Positions 24,862 to 32,914 of a stretch of 32,914 nucleotides of DNA are shown piece after piece. Position 1 is the first letter of the stretch; every line of letters begins with the position of its first letter. Under the pieces are notes generated by a model that had not been told where the DNA came from, did no database searches, and saw only the letters and a program-made list of their open reading frames with translations. Position numbers and translations under genes: made by a program. The stretch is from Candidatus Endomicrobiellum meruensis. GTDB lineage: Bacteria; Elusimicrobiota; Endomicrobiia; Endomicrobiales; Endomicrobiaceae. The stretch is from assembly GCA_031282625.1 (NCBI GenBank), contig JAITDI010000020.1:1-32914 (forward strand). Direction: 5' to 3'.

Positions 24862-26148
24862 ATGATAAATCACATAGTTTTTATTGTTTTAGCGATTTTG
24901 GCTTTAGTTTTTGCAGCGAGCTTTTTCATGCTTCGCTGTAAGGTAAAGCGTTTACAAGAAACTATAGCAGAGCTTAATGGCAAGATTTCAAAAAGTTTGG
25001 ACTTAGATAATTTATTAAATATATTGCTAGAACTTAACGAATTTCCTATTAAAGAGCAGAATTTTTTTGACAAAAACAGATTTTTGAATACAGTCGTAAA
25101 CATGGTATGTAAATTTGCAGGAGTAAGTTCTACCGCGATTATTCTGGTGGATAATGATACGAGGAAACCTTTTATCGCCGCGTCAGAAGATAAAAGATCA
25201 GGCGAGTTGGAATCGGAAGCGAAATTTAAACTGAACGTAGCGACTTTCGTTCTTGAAAATTCTAAACCTATTTTAGCAAATGATAATACTTCAGATATTG
25301 CTGTAAGATTATTTCATGCAGGAGATAATAAAGAATATAAATCTTTTATTGCTGTTCCTCTTAAAGTTAAAAATAAATCCATAGGAGTTTTGATCGCCGC
25401 CTCTTTGCCGGGCGGTAAAATTTTTGACAGTAGAGATTTAAATTTTATTAATATTGTTGCAGATCAAACAGCAGAAATTCTTGACAATCAGGAACTGTAT
25501 CATAATCTTCACGATTTTTATTTTGAAATTGTAAAAACGTTAGTAAGAATGATAGGCGCCAAAGACCATTACACTTTTAATCACTCAGATAGAGCTGGAC
25601 AATATGCCAAACTTATAGCTGAGAAGCTGAGTCTTCCTTCAGAAGTAGTAAGGCAAATAGAATTTGCCGCTTTGATGCATGATATAGGAAAAATTGGCAT
25701 AGCAGGACATATTTTAAACAAAGTTACTAGTCTTACGGAAGGTGAGAAAGAAGTATTAAAAATGCACCCTATTATTGGATATAACATCATTGTCCCGTTA
25801 CTTTTTCTATCTTCGGTGGCGCCGCTTGTTTTATATCACCAAGAATGGTATAACGGCAAAGGGTATCCCGAGGGTTTATCAGGAGAAGAGATTCCTTTAG
25901 GAGCAAGAATAATATCTGTTATTGACGCTTATGATGCAATGACTTCAGACAGACCATACAGAAAGGCATTAGGAGAAGAATATGCGATTTCTGAGCTCAA
26001 AAAAGGCATGGGCACTCAATTTGATCCTAAAGTTGCTAAAACCCTCATAGATATACTAAAATCTAACCCCCATAGTAAACGTACAGGATTAGTTAAATTG
26101 TATGAGTGGTATTTTATACGTCGTTCCAACCCCAATAGGCAATCTTGA
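24862..26148 (+). CDS. Membrane-anchored GAF/HD-GYP phosphodiesterase
   Basis: A 428-aa signalling protein. One N-terminal membrane helix (about 5-24) is followed by a short coiled coil, a GAF sensor domain (about 65-205) and an HD-GYP domain (about 215-400). HD-GYP landmarks are NHSDRAGQYA, LMHDIGKIGI, MHPIIGYNI, YHQEWYNGKGYPEGL and IDAYDAMTSDRPYR. The family hydrolyses cyclic di-GMP. The usual HHE triplet reads HQE, so one metal-binding His is replaced, and the position of the N-terminal Glu ligand appears to be Tyr; a two-metal centre is most likely. No GGDEF protein is present nearby. Its last 47 bases overlap the rsmI start. Confidence 0.9.
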   Translation: MINHIVFIVLAILALVFAASFFMLRCKVKRLQETIAELNGKISKSLDLDNLLNILLELNEFPIKEQNFFDKNRFLNTVVNMVCKFAGVSSTAIILVDNDTRKPFIAASEDKRSGELESEAKFKLNVATFVLENSKPILANDNTSDIAVRLFHAGDNKEYKSFIAVPLKVKNKSIGVLIAASLPGGKIFDSRDLNFINIVADQTAEILDNQELYHNLHDFYFEIVKTLVRMIGAKDHYTFNHSDRAGQYAKLIAEKLSLPSEVVRQIEFAALMHDIGKIGIAGHILNKVTSLTEGEKEVLKMHPIIGYNIIVPLLFLSSVAPLVLYHQEWYNGKGYPEGLSGEEIPLGARIISVIDAYDAMTSDRPYRKALGEEYAISELKKGMGTQFDPKVAKTLIDILKSNPHSKRTGLVKLYEWYFIRRSNPNRQS

Positions 26149-26803
26149 AGATATAACCCTAAGAGCATTAAGAATTTTAAAAGAGTGTGATCTTGTAGCC
26201 TGCGAAGATACCAGGCAAAGCCTAAAGCTTTTGTCGCATTTTGGAATATCTAAAAATTTGATAAGTTTTTATTCTTACAATCAGCAATATAGGGTTGGGC
26301 AAATAATAGATAAATTGTCTGATGGCAAAAAAATTGTTCTTATATCAGATGCAGGAACGCCAGGAATTTCTGATCCTGGATATGTTTTAATTAAAGAAAC
26401 TATAGAAAAAGGCATAAAGATAGAAGTTTTGCCGGGTGCAAGTGCTGTTATAACTGCTTTGGTTGGCTCAGGACTTCCTACAAACGATTTTGTTTTCTGC
26501 GGCTTTTTGAAGAGAAAAGCTGGAAAAATGAAGAAAGAGCTTTCAGAATTTATAAATTTAGGAAAAACAATAGTATTTTATGAATCGCCACACAGGATAC
26601 TTAAAACCATTGAAATATGTCTAGAAGTATTTGGTGAAAATACTAAAATTTGTCTTGCTAGAGAAATGACTAAAAAGTTTGAAGAATTTATAAGGGGAAC
26701 AATAAAAGAAGTGTTGGAAAATATAAAAGATAGAAATAATTTGCTTGGGGAATTTGTTGTTTTAATATACCCTCAAGGCAATGAGGGGAAAAAAAGTGAT
26801 TAG
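26102..26803 (+). CDS. rsmI: 16S rRNA (cytidine(1402)-2'-O)-methyltransferase
   Basis: A 233-aa SAM-dependent methyltransferase of the tetrapyrrole-methylase fold that modifies C1402 in the ribosomal decoding centre. It reads [42 protein letters not shown] and FYESPHR, all family signatures. Compared with the 286-aa E. coli protein it lacks part of the C-terminal domain, as many RsmI do. The start lies inside the end of the HD-GYP gene (47-base overlap); no later start would keep the conserved N-terminus. Its 3' end overlaps argC. Confidence 0.95.
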   Translation: MSGILYVVPTPIGNLEDITLRALRILKECDLVACEDTRQSLKLLSHFGISKNLISFYSYNQQYRVGQIIDKLSDGKKIVLISDAGTPGISDPGYVLIKETIEKGIKIEVLPGASAVITALVGSGLPTNDFVFCGFLKRKAGKMKKELSEFINLGKTIVFYESPHRILKTIEICLEVFGENTKICLAREMTKKFEEFIRGTIKEVLENIKDRNNLLGEFVVLIYPQGNEGKKSD

Positions 26804-27818
26804 AGCAGGAATTATAGGAATAACTGGTTACACCGGCGAAGAGCTTTTAAAGCTTCTTTCAAAGCATGATGATGTTAAGGTAACTAGGATTTATGGTAGG
26901 AGTTCGTCGGAGGAAAGGGATTTGAAAGACATTTATCCAAAGTTTGCTGGTTTAAATTTAAAAGTAGAACCTTTGAACATAAAACAAATACCAGTTAACT
27001 GCGATATTATTTTTCTCGCTTTGCCTCATGCTATTGCTTTTGAAATTGTTCCACATCTTATTGATTTGGGTGTAAAAGTCATAGACTTGTCAGCAGATTT
27101 CAGATTAAAAAGCGCTGAGGTGTATGAAAAATGGTATAAGGTAACCCATACAGCAAAAGATTACATAGGCAAAGCTGTTTACGGTTTGTCTGAACTTAAC
27201 GACAAGGAAATTAAAAATGCATTTTTAGTTGCAAACCCGGGTTGTTACCCTACAAGCATTATTTTAGGTTGCGCTCCGGCGATAAAAAATGGATTTGTAG
27301 ATTTGAAAGGAATAGTTATAGATTCTAAAAGTGGTATTTCAGGTGCAGGCAGAAAATCTGCTCTGGAATATTTTAAAAATGAACACCCAAATTTTAGAGC
27401 CTATAAAATTGCTGGAGGTCACAGACATATTCCAGAGATAGAGCAGGAGCTTGTAAATCTTTCTGGTGAAAAAACAATCGTAAGTTTTACACCTCATATC
27501 ATGCCTGTTGAAAGAGGAATGCTTTCAACTATTTATATAAATCTTAGACAAAGTGTTAAGACATATACAGTAATAGAAAAATATAGAGAATTTTATAAAG
27601 GTAGAAAATTTGTAAAAGTTCTTAATGAGGACGTAATGACGGGAATCAAAGATGTTGTAAACACAAATTTCTGTGAGATAAGTGTAAAGATAGACGAAAG
27701 AGCAAAAAGACTTGTTATAGTTTCAGTTATAGATAATTTAGTAAAAGGAGCTTCGGGACAGGCAGTTCAGAACATGAATCTTATGTTTGGTTTGCCGGAA
27801 ACTGCAGGCTTAATATAG
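26796..27818 (+). CDS. argC: N-acetyl-gamma-glutamyl-phosphate reductase
   Basis: A 340-aa NADPH-dependent reductase, third step of arginine synthesis. The Rossmann motif [17 protein letters not shown] is at the N-terminus, the catalytic Cys is in NPGCYPTS, and a conserved His is in [14 protein letters not shown] favour GTG at 26796 because GAGGGG sits about eight bases before it; ATG at 26781, five codons upstream, is the alternative and has poorer ribosome binding. It overlaps rsmI by eight bases and is followed after 11 bases by argJ. No other arg genes are in the window. Confidence 0.95.
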   Translation: MIRAGIIGITGYTGEELLKLLSKHDDVKVTRIYGRSSSEERDLKDIYPKFAGLNLKVEPLNIKQIPVNCDIIFLALPHAIAFEIVPHLIDLGVKVIDLSADFRLKSAEVYEKWYKVTHTAKDYIGKAVYGLSELNDKEIKNAFLVANPGCYPTSIILGCAPAIKNGFVDLKGIVIDSKSGISGAGRKSALEYFKNEHPNFRAYKIAGGHRHIPEIEQELVNLSGEKTIVSFTPHIMPVERGMLSTIYINLRQSVKTYTVIEKYREFYKGRKFVKVLNEDVMTGIKDVVNTNFCEISVKIDERAKRLVIVSVIDNLVKGASGQAVQNMNLMFGLPETAGLI

Positions 27819-27829
27819 GAGAAATTTAA

Positions 27830-29032
27830 ATGCTTCCAAGAGGTTTTAAAGTGGGCGGAATCCGTTCAGAATTGTCCAGAAAAGAAGAAAAGAAAGATTT
27901 GGCTCTTTTTATTTCCGATGTTCCTGCTAGTACGGCAGGTATTTTTACACAGAACGTAGTAAAGGCTGCTCCTGTTCTTTTAGATATTGAAAGATTAAAA
28001 ACGGGAAATAAATTTTCAGGCGTTATAGCAAATTCTGGTTGTGCTAATGCTTGTACAGGGATTAAAGGATTAGAAGACGCTGAGTATATCTGTTCAATAT
28101 GTGAAAATATTTTTGTGTTGGATTCAGGTTCGTTGCTATGCGCTTCTACAGGAGTTATCGGGCAATATTTAAACATTTCTAAAGACATTTTTCCTGAAAA
28201 AATTAAATTGTTGAGAGATAGTATTGGGACTTCTCTTAAAAATGAAGAAGAAGCCGTTCTTTCCATAATGACTACAGATACGTTCATAAAGAAGGTTGAG
28301 AAAGAAGTTGTTGTTAAAAGTGGTAAAATTAGAATTTGGGGTTGTGTCAAAGGTGCGGGAATGATTCATCCTAACTTGCAAGGGCTTCATGCTACAATGC
28401 TTTCCTTTATATTAACGGACGCTGATATAGAAAGTGCAAATCTTCAGGTAATTTTAGAAGAGTCTGCAGATAAATCTTTTAATTGTGTTTCTGTTGACGG
28501 AGACATGTCAACAAATGATACTGTTATCGTTTTGGCAAATGGTCAAAGTGGAATTGGTAAATTATCTAAAGAAGATTTGGCTATTTTTGTAAATGCTTTT
28601 GACGAGTTGACTTTGGATCTTGCTAAGTCTGTTGCCAAAGATGGTGAAGGGGCTACTAAATTTGTTGAAATTGAAGTAAAAAATGCCAAAACAAAAAAAG
28701 ATGCAAAACTTATAGCTTCTACCATTGCCACTTCTCCTCTTTTTAAAACAGCTATGTTTGGATCCGACGCCAATTGGGGTAGAATTATTGCTGCTGCAGG
28801 CAGAGCAGGGGGAGATTTTGATATAAACAAAGTTAATATATATATTGGAGGTATTCATACTTTTAAAAATGGTTTTGCTTTAAAGTTCTCTGAAGATGAC
28901 GCTAAAAAATCCCTTTCTATGAAAGAAGTTAAAGTGATTGTGGATTTGAGTATGGGCAGCGAATCAAGCAAGCATTATACGTGTGATTTTTCGTATAATT
29001 ACATACGCATCAATGGGGACTACCGTTCATGA
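27830..29032 (+). CDS. argJ: Ornithine acetyltransferase ArgJ (glutamate N-acetyltransferase)
   Basis: A 400-aa enzyme that recycles the acetyl group from N-acetylornithine to glutamate, and in some species also uses acetyl-CoA. GVIANSGCANACTG forms the oxyanion region. Self-cleavage should occur before Thr189 (GLHATML), the new N-terminal nucleophile; the family has KGSGMI then ATML, here KGAGMIHPN then HATML. The C-terminal motif SDANWGRIIAAAGRAG is conserved. Whether it is bifunctional cannot be read from sequence. It starts ATG behind GGAGAAATTTAA and is translationally close to argC. The 157 bases after it have no gene. Confidence 0.95.
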   Translation: MLPRGFKVGGIRSELSRKEEKKDLALFISDVPASTAGIFTQNVVKAAPVLLDIERLKTGNKFSGVIANSGCANACTGIKGLEDAEYICSICENIFVLDSGSLLCASTGVIGQYLNISKDIFPEKIKLLRDSIGTSLKNEEEAVLSIMTTDTFIKKVEKEVVVKSGKIRIWGCVKGAGMIHPNLQGLHATMLSFILTDADIESANLQVILEESADKSFNCVSVDGDMSTNDTVIVLANGQSGIGKLSKEDLAIFVNAFDELTLDLAKSVAKDGEGATKFVEIEVKNAKTKKDAKLIASTIATSPLFKTAMFGSDANWGRIIAAAGRAGGDFDINKVNIYIGGIHTFKNGFALKFSEDDAKKSLSMKEVKVIVDLSMGSESSKHYTCDFSYNYIRINGDYRS

Positions 29033-29189
29033 TTAGAGATTGTCTTTTAAATAAATTTATGTTTTCCTACATGTCAATTCATATATTGAATAGGCGTCAT
29101 CTAAACTGTTGAAATGCATTATTAAATCGTTAGACTTGTAGCAATTATGCTAATGTGTTCTGTTATATCTTGATACAAAGGTAAATATT

Positions 29190-29798
29190 ATGACTTTAAA
29201 GATTTCAGCAAAAGACCCTGATGCCCATAAGAAAACGGTTGAAATAATAAAAAACGGCGGATTGGCTATAGTTCCTACAGAAACTATTTACGGTTTTGCT
29301 GTTGACGCTTTTAATATTGATGCTCAAAAAAAAATTTATAAGATTAAGGGAAGAAGTCAAAAAAAACCCCTAATTCTAATGATGCCTAATATTGAAAGCG
29401 TTAGAATTCTTGTTGACATTCCTAAAAAAGTGCTTGAAATTACTAAGAAATTTTGGCCCGGACAATTAACGCTTATATTTCCCACTACGGAAACAGGCAA
29501 AATGGTGTCGGGTGGAAGAAAAGACTTAGGTGTAAGAATTCCAAATAACGCATTTATGCTTAAACTTCTTCAAGAGATAAAAACTCCTGTTTTTACAACT
29601 TCTGTTAATGTTTCAAACAAAAACAGTGCAAAGAGTTATGAAGATGCTTTAGATTTTAACGGAATAGCTGATGTCATAGTTGATGGCGGTAGGTGCGAGC
29701 TTTCTTTTGAATCTACAGTTATAGATATGGTACAATTCCCATACGTTATTATAAGGAAAGGATGTCTAAACTCTAATGAGTTGTTAAAGTATATATAG
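29190..29798 (+). CDS. L-threonylcarbamoyladenylate synthase (Sua5/YrdC/YwlC family)
   Basis: A 202-aa enzyme that makes threonylcarbamoyl-AMP from threonine, bicarbonate and ATP for the t6A37 modification of ANN-decoding tRNAs. It shows [18 protein letters not shown], the [13 protein letters not shown] segment, [10 protein letters not shown] and VRIPNN, and near the end the SFESTVIDM loop. It has only the YrdC domain, so it is TsaC-like, not the longer Sua5 form. Start ATG 29190 behind CAAAGG. TsaB, TsaD and TsaE partners are outside the window. glyA follows after 19 bases. Confidence 0.93.
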   Translation: MTLKISAKDPDAHKKTVEIIKNGGLAIVPTETIYGFAVDAFNIDAQKKIYKIKGRSQKKPLILMMPNIESVRILVDIPKKVLEITKKFWPGQLTLIFPTTETGKMVSGGRKDLGVRIPNNAFMLKLLQEIKTPVFTTSVNVSNKNSAKSYEDALDFNGIADVIVDGGRCELSFESTVIDMVQFPYVIIRKGCLNSNELLKYI

Positions 29799-29817
29799 TA
29801 TAGTTAACGAGGCAAAA

Positions 29818-31068
29818 ATGGAAAATGTAAAGAAAAAAGATGCTGAAATTTATGATGTACTGGTAAAAGAGTTGAAAAGACAGAGAGAAACTATAGAGCT
29901 TATAGCTTCGGAAAACATAACTTCTCGGGCTGTCATGGAAGCTCAGGGAACTTGCCTGACAAATAAATATGCAGAAGGTTATCCGGGCAAAAGATATTAC
30001 GGTGGCTGCGACTTTGTTGACATTGTTGAAAGTATAGCTATTGAGCGTGCAAAAAAACTTTTTAATGTTAATTTCGCAAATGTTCAGCCTCATTCGGGCG
30101 CGCAGGCAAATTTTGCCGTTCAGCTTGCGCTCCTAAACCCCGGTGAAACTATTATGGGTTTGAGCCTTCCTCACGGTGGGCATTTAACGCACGGCAGTCC
30201 TTATAATGTTTCAGGAAAATGGTTTAACATAGTTTCTTATAGTGTTAAAAAAGATACGGGGTATATAAATTATGATGAGATGGAAAAACTTGCTTTAGAA
30301 CATAAACCTAAACTAATAATTAGCGGTGGCAGTGCTTACTCAAGAATTTGGGACTGGAAAAAAGTAAGCGAGATTGCTAAAAAAGTTGGAGCTTATCATA
30401 TGAGCGATATGGCTCATTATGCGGGTCTTATAGCTGCCAATATATATCCCTCCCCAATAGAATATGCCGATGTAGTAACTACAACAACGCACAAAACTTT
30501 ACGAGGACCTCGTGGAGGTTTGATTTTAACAAACAATGAGGGCATTGCAAAAAAAATAAATTCAGCTGTTTTTCCAGGCGAGCAAGGCGGTCCTTTAATG
30601 CATGTTATTGCCGCTAAAGCTGTGGCTTTTCAGGAAGCGCTTAAACCCGAATTTAAAGAGTACCAGAAGCAAGTTTTAATAAATTCCAGAAGGCTTGCTC
30701 AGGAATTGGAACAAGAGGGACTCAAGATTGTTTCTGGCGGCACGGATTCTCACATGTTTTTAGTTGACTTAAGACCTTTAAACGTCAAAGGAAATGTTGC
30801 TCAAGAGACTTTAGAGAGAGCTGGGATAACTCTGAATAAAAATGGAATTCCTTATGATACTGAGAAACCAACAGTAACGTCGGGGATTAGGGTTGGTTCC
30901 CCTGCAGTTACCACAAGAGGTATGAAAGAGCCTGAGATGATAAAAATAGCTCAATCAATAGTAAAAGTCCTTAAAAACATTGACAATGACAAGATCATTT
31001 CAGAAGTTAAAGAGGATATGTTAAAACTTTGCCAAGATTTTCCTATATACAAAGGATTAGAGTATTAG
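29818..31068 (+). CDS. glyA: Serine hydroxymethyltransferase
   Basis: A 416-aa PLP enzyme converting serine and tetrahydrofolate to glycine and methylene-tetrahydrofolate. It has [42 protein letters not shown] and the PLP Lys226 in [14 protein letters not shown]. The C-terminus, with [14 protein letters not shown], is complete. Ribosome binding site GAGG before ATG. Folate for this reaction would come through FolE and FolP, encoded earlier in the window. It ends about 45 bases before the tRNA-Asp promoter. Confidence 0.97.
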   Translation: MENVKKKDAEIYDVLVKELKRQRETIELIASENITSRAVMEAQGTCLTNKYAEGYPGKRYYGGCDFVDIVESIAIERAKKLFNVNFANVQPHSGAQANFAVQLALLNPGETIMGLSLPHGGHLTHGSPYNVSGKWFNIVSYSVKKDTGYINYDEMEKLALEHKPKLIISGGSAYSRIWDWKKVSEIAKKVGAYHMSDMAHYAGLIAANIYPSPIEYADVVTTTTHKTLRGPRGGLILTNNEGIAKKINSAVFPGEQGGPLMHVIAAKAVAFQEALKPEFKEYQKQVLINSRRLAQELEQEGLKIVSGGTDSHMFLVDLRPLNVKGNVAQETLERAGITLNKNGIPYDTEKPTVTSGIRVGSPAVTTRGMKEPEMIKIAQSIVKVLKNIDNDKIISEVKEDMLKLCQDFPIYKGLEY

Positions 31069-31113
31069 TTTGCTTAGTCTTATTAAGTAGGTAAGGTTTT
31101 GTCCTCAAAAATT

Positions 31114-31142
31114 TTGACTTTCGCCTTACTTTCGTGTATAAT
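31114..31142 (+). promoter_or_regulatory. Promoter of tRNA-Asp
   Basis: TTGACT (31114-31119), exactly 17 bases, then TATAAT (31137-31142). The tRNA begins 15 bases after the -10 box. This is the closest match to the sigma-70 consensus I found in the window. Confidence 0.8.
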
Positions 31143-31157
31143 GCACTTGTTAAGTTT

Positions 31158-31236
31158 GGGGACGTGGTGTAGTCTGGTTTAACACACTGCCCTGTCAAGG
31201 CAGAGACCGCGGGTTCAAATCCCGTCGTCCCCGCCA
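31158..31236 (+). tRNA. tRNA-Asp (anticodon GTC)
   Basis: The acceptor stem pairs GGGGACG with CGTCCCC, the discriminator is G (an Asp identity base), and CCA is encoded at 31234-31236. The anticodon stem CTGCC/GGCAG encloses CTGTCAA, giving GTC at 31194-31196. The T arm is GCGGG-TTCAAAT-CCCGT. A strong promoter lies just upstream. The 3' end takes part in an inverted repeat with the following DNA (31232-31266). Confidence 0.96.
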
Positions 31237-31266
31237 AAATTTCGGCGAGATATAAGAATTTTGGCG
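31232..31266. repeat. Inverted repeat joining the tRNA-Asp 3' end to downstream DNA
   Basis: CGCCAAAATT (31232-31241), covering the last acceptor base, discriminator and CCA, is perfectly complementary to AATTTTGGCG (31257-31266) across a 15-base loop. No T run follows, so it is an atypical terminator; it could take part in 3' processing. Confidence 0.55.
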
Positions 31267-31439
31267 TTAGAATAAATATAAACAAGGTTCATATTTAATA
31301 AAGAGTACAAATTTATCTACGTTTATTTTTCTCTGATACAATAAAATTTTATCCAACGCAATCAAACACAATAGATCGTAAGTAAAAAGAAATGTCTAAG
31401 GAGAGACTTTAAATTTAGGTAGATAAGAGAGAAATTTTT

Positions 31440-31500
31440 AACTCTAAATCAAAAAGCTCAAAAAAGAGGAACATTCTTTTGAACTTTTTGATTTAGAGTT
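31440..31500. repeat. Long perfect inverted repeat (hairpin)
   Basis: AACTCTAAATCAAAAAG (31440-31456) is the exact reverse complement of CTTTTTGATTTAGAGTT (31484-31500), a 17-bp stem. After one mismatch TCAAAA pairs with TTTTGA inside. It may be a terminator, a small palindromic element or an RNA structure; its two arms do not match tRNA-Asp or any coding sequence here. Confidence 0.85.
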
Positions 31501-31666
31501 TAAGTTTTGGCTTTTGTTCCAAGCAATAAAATCAACTTCAAAAGGACTAAACTTCCCGAAGCAAAAAGAATAAAGTAAACATTACAATAGAAAACTCTTT
31601 TATCTAGCATAAGATTGTTAAAAGAATAGATAATAAAAAGAAGAAAAATTTGCAAAAAATTCACAT

Positions 31667-31699
31667 CCCCCCCCCAGAATTTTAGTTATGGGATATAAT
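31667..31699 (+). promoter_or_regulatory. Poly-C tract with downstream TATAAT, possible phase-variable promoter
   Basis: Nine consecutive C (31667-31675) in very AT-rich DNA, followed 18 bases later by TATAAT (31694-31699). The usual -35 position for that -10 box falls on the end of the C tract, and TTGCAA at 31650-31655 lies on its other side. Changes in tract length would therefore move any -35 element relative to the -10. The ATG of the secreted protein gene is 117 bases downstream. The link to expression is inference. Confidence 0.45.
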
Positions 31700-31816
31700 T
31701 ATATAGAGGGCAATAAATTATAAAGTTACATATGAAATACTAAGTAAAAGATAATAAAAGAAGTAAAGTTTTATAAATGGATAAAAACATTTGAGAAAAA
31801 AAAGAAAAGAGGAAAA

Positions 31817-32914
31817 ATGAAAAAAAGGGTTATATTTTTGTGTTTAGGTGTACTTTTGTTTACATGTACGTTTGCTTTTGCTGCAGAAACTAAGCAACAA
31901 TTAGCTTCCCAAATAGTAAATATTTTATGTAAGGATGAAGTAAGAGTAGGATACCCCGAAATTCAAATTTTTTCTCTTGCTATTTTCAATATATTTAGAA
32001 CTATAGACACTGAGTCTCCAGTCTATATTAAAAATCCTAGACAAATAATAGATGATGCGTTAGGTAAGTTACCAGAAGAATTAAAGCAAGCCATTGTGGA
32101 TGACCAAGTATTTGAAATTGTTGCTGGCACCACTATAACTGATGGAATTAAGGATACATATAATGATGAATATTTAAGAGATATACTAAGAAAAGAGGTT
32201 GTACGCAGCCTATTATTTACAAGAAAAAGCGAACAAGAAGACTTTGCTAAAGAAATTGAGTTTTTAGGAAAGTGTGCAAAACTTTTAAGTAAGCAAACAA
32301 CAAAAAAAGAAGATAAAGCTAGTAAGGCAAAATCGGGAAGATTAATGAATATTGAACTAGGAAGAATATTAGCCGAAACCCTAGAAAGTTATAGTCAAGC
32401 TCGCGTTAAGGCTTTAGAAATCTTAAGACAAGAAGGGAACTTAGATCTTAGTAACAGTGTTAGTTTTATTAACGAGCTAAAAGAATCTCTAAGTTACGCC
32501 AAAGGGGCTCAGTACTTTGAAAACTTGGCGGGCAATGAAGCGACTGATTTGAAGTCTAGGAAAAAATTTTACAACCAAGCAGCAGAGGAATATAAGAAGT
32601 GGAACGAGGAAAAAAGTACTGACATGGCAAATGAAGTGAAAAAAATGCAAGAAAGAATAAACACCCTAGAAAAAGCCATAGACAACGCTATACAAGAAGC
32701 AGATACGCTAGCAGGAAAAGGAGATTGGAAAGCTGCGGTACAAAAGTTAGACAGTGCTTTAGTAGATTTTAATAAGATAGGGCAAAAAGAAGGAAATAGA
32801 AAACTAGTATTACAATCTGAAAAGCGTAAGTATAACGACGCGATAGATTTGGCAAAAAATATAGAAATAGCAAAAGATATCAAAGAATTAGAAAAATATA
32901 ATAGCCAAATTAGT
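31817..32914 (+). CDS. Secreted helix-rich protein, uncharacterised (3' end outside window)
   Basis: Open from ATG 31817 to the window edge (366 codons, no stop). AGAGG lies four bases before the ATG. Residues 1-22 form a clear signal peptide (MKKRVIFLCLGVLLFTCTFAFA, with likely cleavage before AET). The mature part is rich in Glu, Lys and Ala with long amphipathic helices, and from about residue 240 has repeated helical segments (NEVKKMQERINTLEKAID, then LAGKGDWKAAVQKLDSAL) that could be coiled coil or TPR-like. It has no recognised domain. Leu codon use differs from neighbours: CTA about nine times against CTT about four, whereas glyA prefers CTT. It probably acts in the periplasm or at the surface. 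Function unknown. Confidence 0.8.
   Translation, partial: MKKRVIFLCLGVLLFTCTFAFAAETKQQLASQIVNILCKDEVRVGYPEIQIFSLAIFNIFRTIDTESPVYIKNPRQIIDDALGKLPEELKQAIVDDQVFEIVAGTTITDGIKDTYNDEYLRDILRKEVVRSLLFTRKSEQEDFAKEIEFLGKCAKLLSKQTTKKEDKASKAKSGRLMNIELGRILAETLESYSQARVKALEILRQEGNLDLSNSVSFINELKESLSYAKGAQYFENLAGNEATDLKSRKKFYNQAAEEYKKWNEEKSTDMANEVKKMQERINTLEKAIDNAIQEADTLAGKGDWKAAVQKLDSALVDFNKIGQKEGNRKLVLQSEKRKYNDAIDLAKNIEIAKDIKELEKYNSQIS

Larger units (their letters stand above)
31267..31816. other. Long non-coding leader region before the secreted protein gene
   Basis: About 550 bases without a gene I can support. It contains the 17-bp-stem hairpin (31440-31500), a poly-C run (31667-31675), TATAAT (31694-31699) and a purine-rich segment ending in AGAGGAAAA before the ATG. 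A short open minus-strand stretch around 31290-31400 did not resemble any family I know. Confidence 0.5.

Noticed and set aside
31043-31285. Minus-strand frame across tRNA-Asp (reads TGFEPAVSALTGQ and similar)
   Set aside because: This is the well-known false protein produced by reading the complement of a tRNA gene.
1-32914. CRISPR arrays, insertion sequences and rRNA genes
   Set aside because: No regularly spaced direct repeats, transposase motifs or rRNA sequences were seen on reading both strands.

Overview
This window looks like AT-rich chromosomal DNA from a host-associated bacterium. The best fit I can offer is a member of Elusimicrobiota, close to the termite-gut endosymbiont genus Endomicrobium. 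That placement is inference from low GC, the gene content, a HDxxSPL-type hybrid kinase and several decayed genes beside intact housekeeping operons; no marker gene here proves it.

Left part (1-6690): the 3' part of a hybrid sensor histidine kinase whose start lies outside the window, then an HD-domain nucleotidase-like gene. An accessory pocket follows, mostly on the minus strand. It holds a thiol-redox pair (TlpA/ResA-like thioredoxin and CcdA), an unidentified short gene, a frameshifted remnant, one intact but unidentified 281-aa gene, tRNA-Leu(CAG), and a MATE efflux pseudogene with an in-frame stop. A PQ-loop-like remnant may follow ccdA.

Central part (6693-22537): a dense plus-strand run with overlapping or abutting ends: ABC ATPase, mprF, tilS, hpt, ftsH, folE, folP, cdaA, a 32-aa single-helix microprotein, glmM, pdxJ, glmS, then acpS, nnrD and an M20 amidohydrolase. 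It joins lipid aminoacylation, tRNA decoding, purine salvage, membrane proteolysis, folate, cyclic-di-AMP signalling, cell-wall amino sugars, vitamin B6, ACP activation and NAD(P)H repair. The microprotein sits exactly where CdaR/YbbR, the CdaA regulator, is normally encoded and keeps only its membrane anchor.

Right part (22587-32914): a promoter-led run of DUF4912, GH57 glucan branching enzyme, GAF/HD-GYP protein, rsmI, argC and argJ, then a TsaC/Sua5-type gene and glyA, then tRNA-Asp(GTC) behind a near-consensus promoter. About 580 non-coding bases follow, with a long hairpin and a run of nine C just upstream of a TATAAT box. They lead into a secreted, helix-rich protein whose codon use differs from its neighbours and which runs off the window. 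The most interesting signals are the minimal CdaR-like microprotein, the poly-C tract before the secreted protein gene (a possible phase-variation switch), and the extreme purine skew of the hybrid kinase gene.
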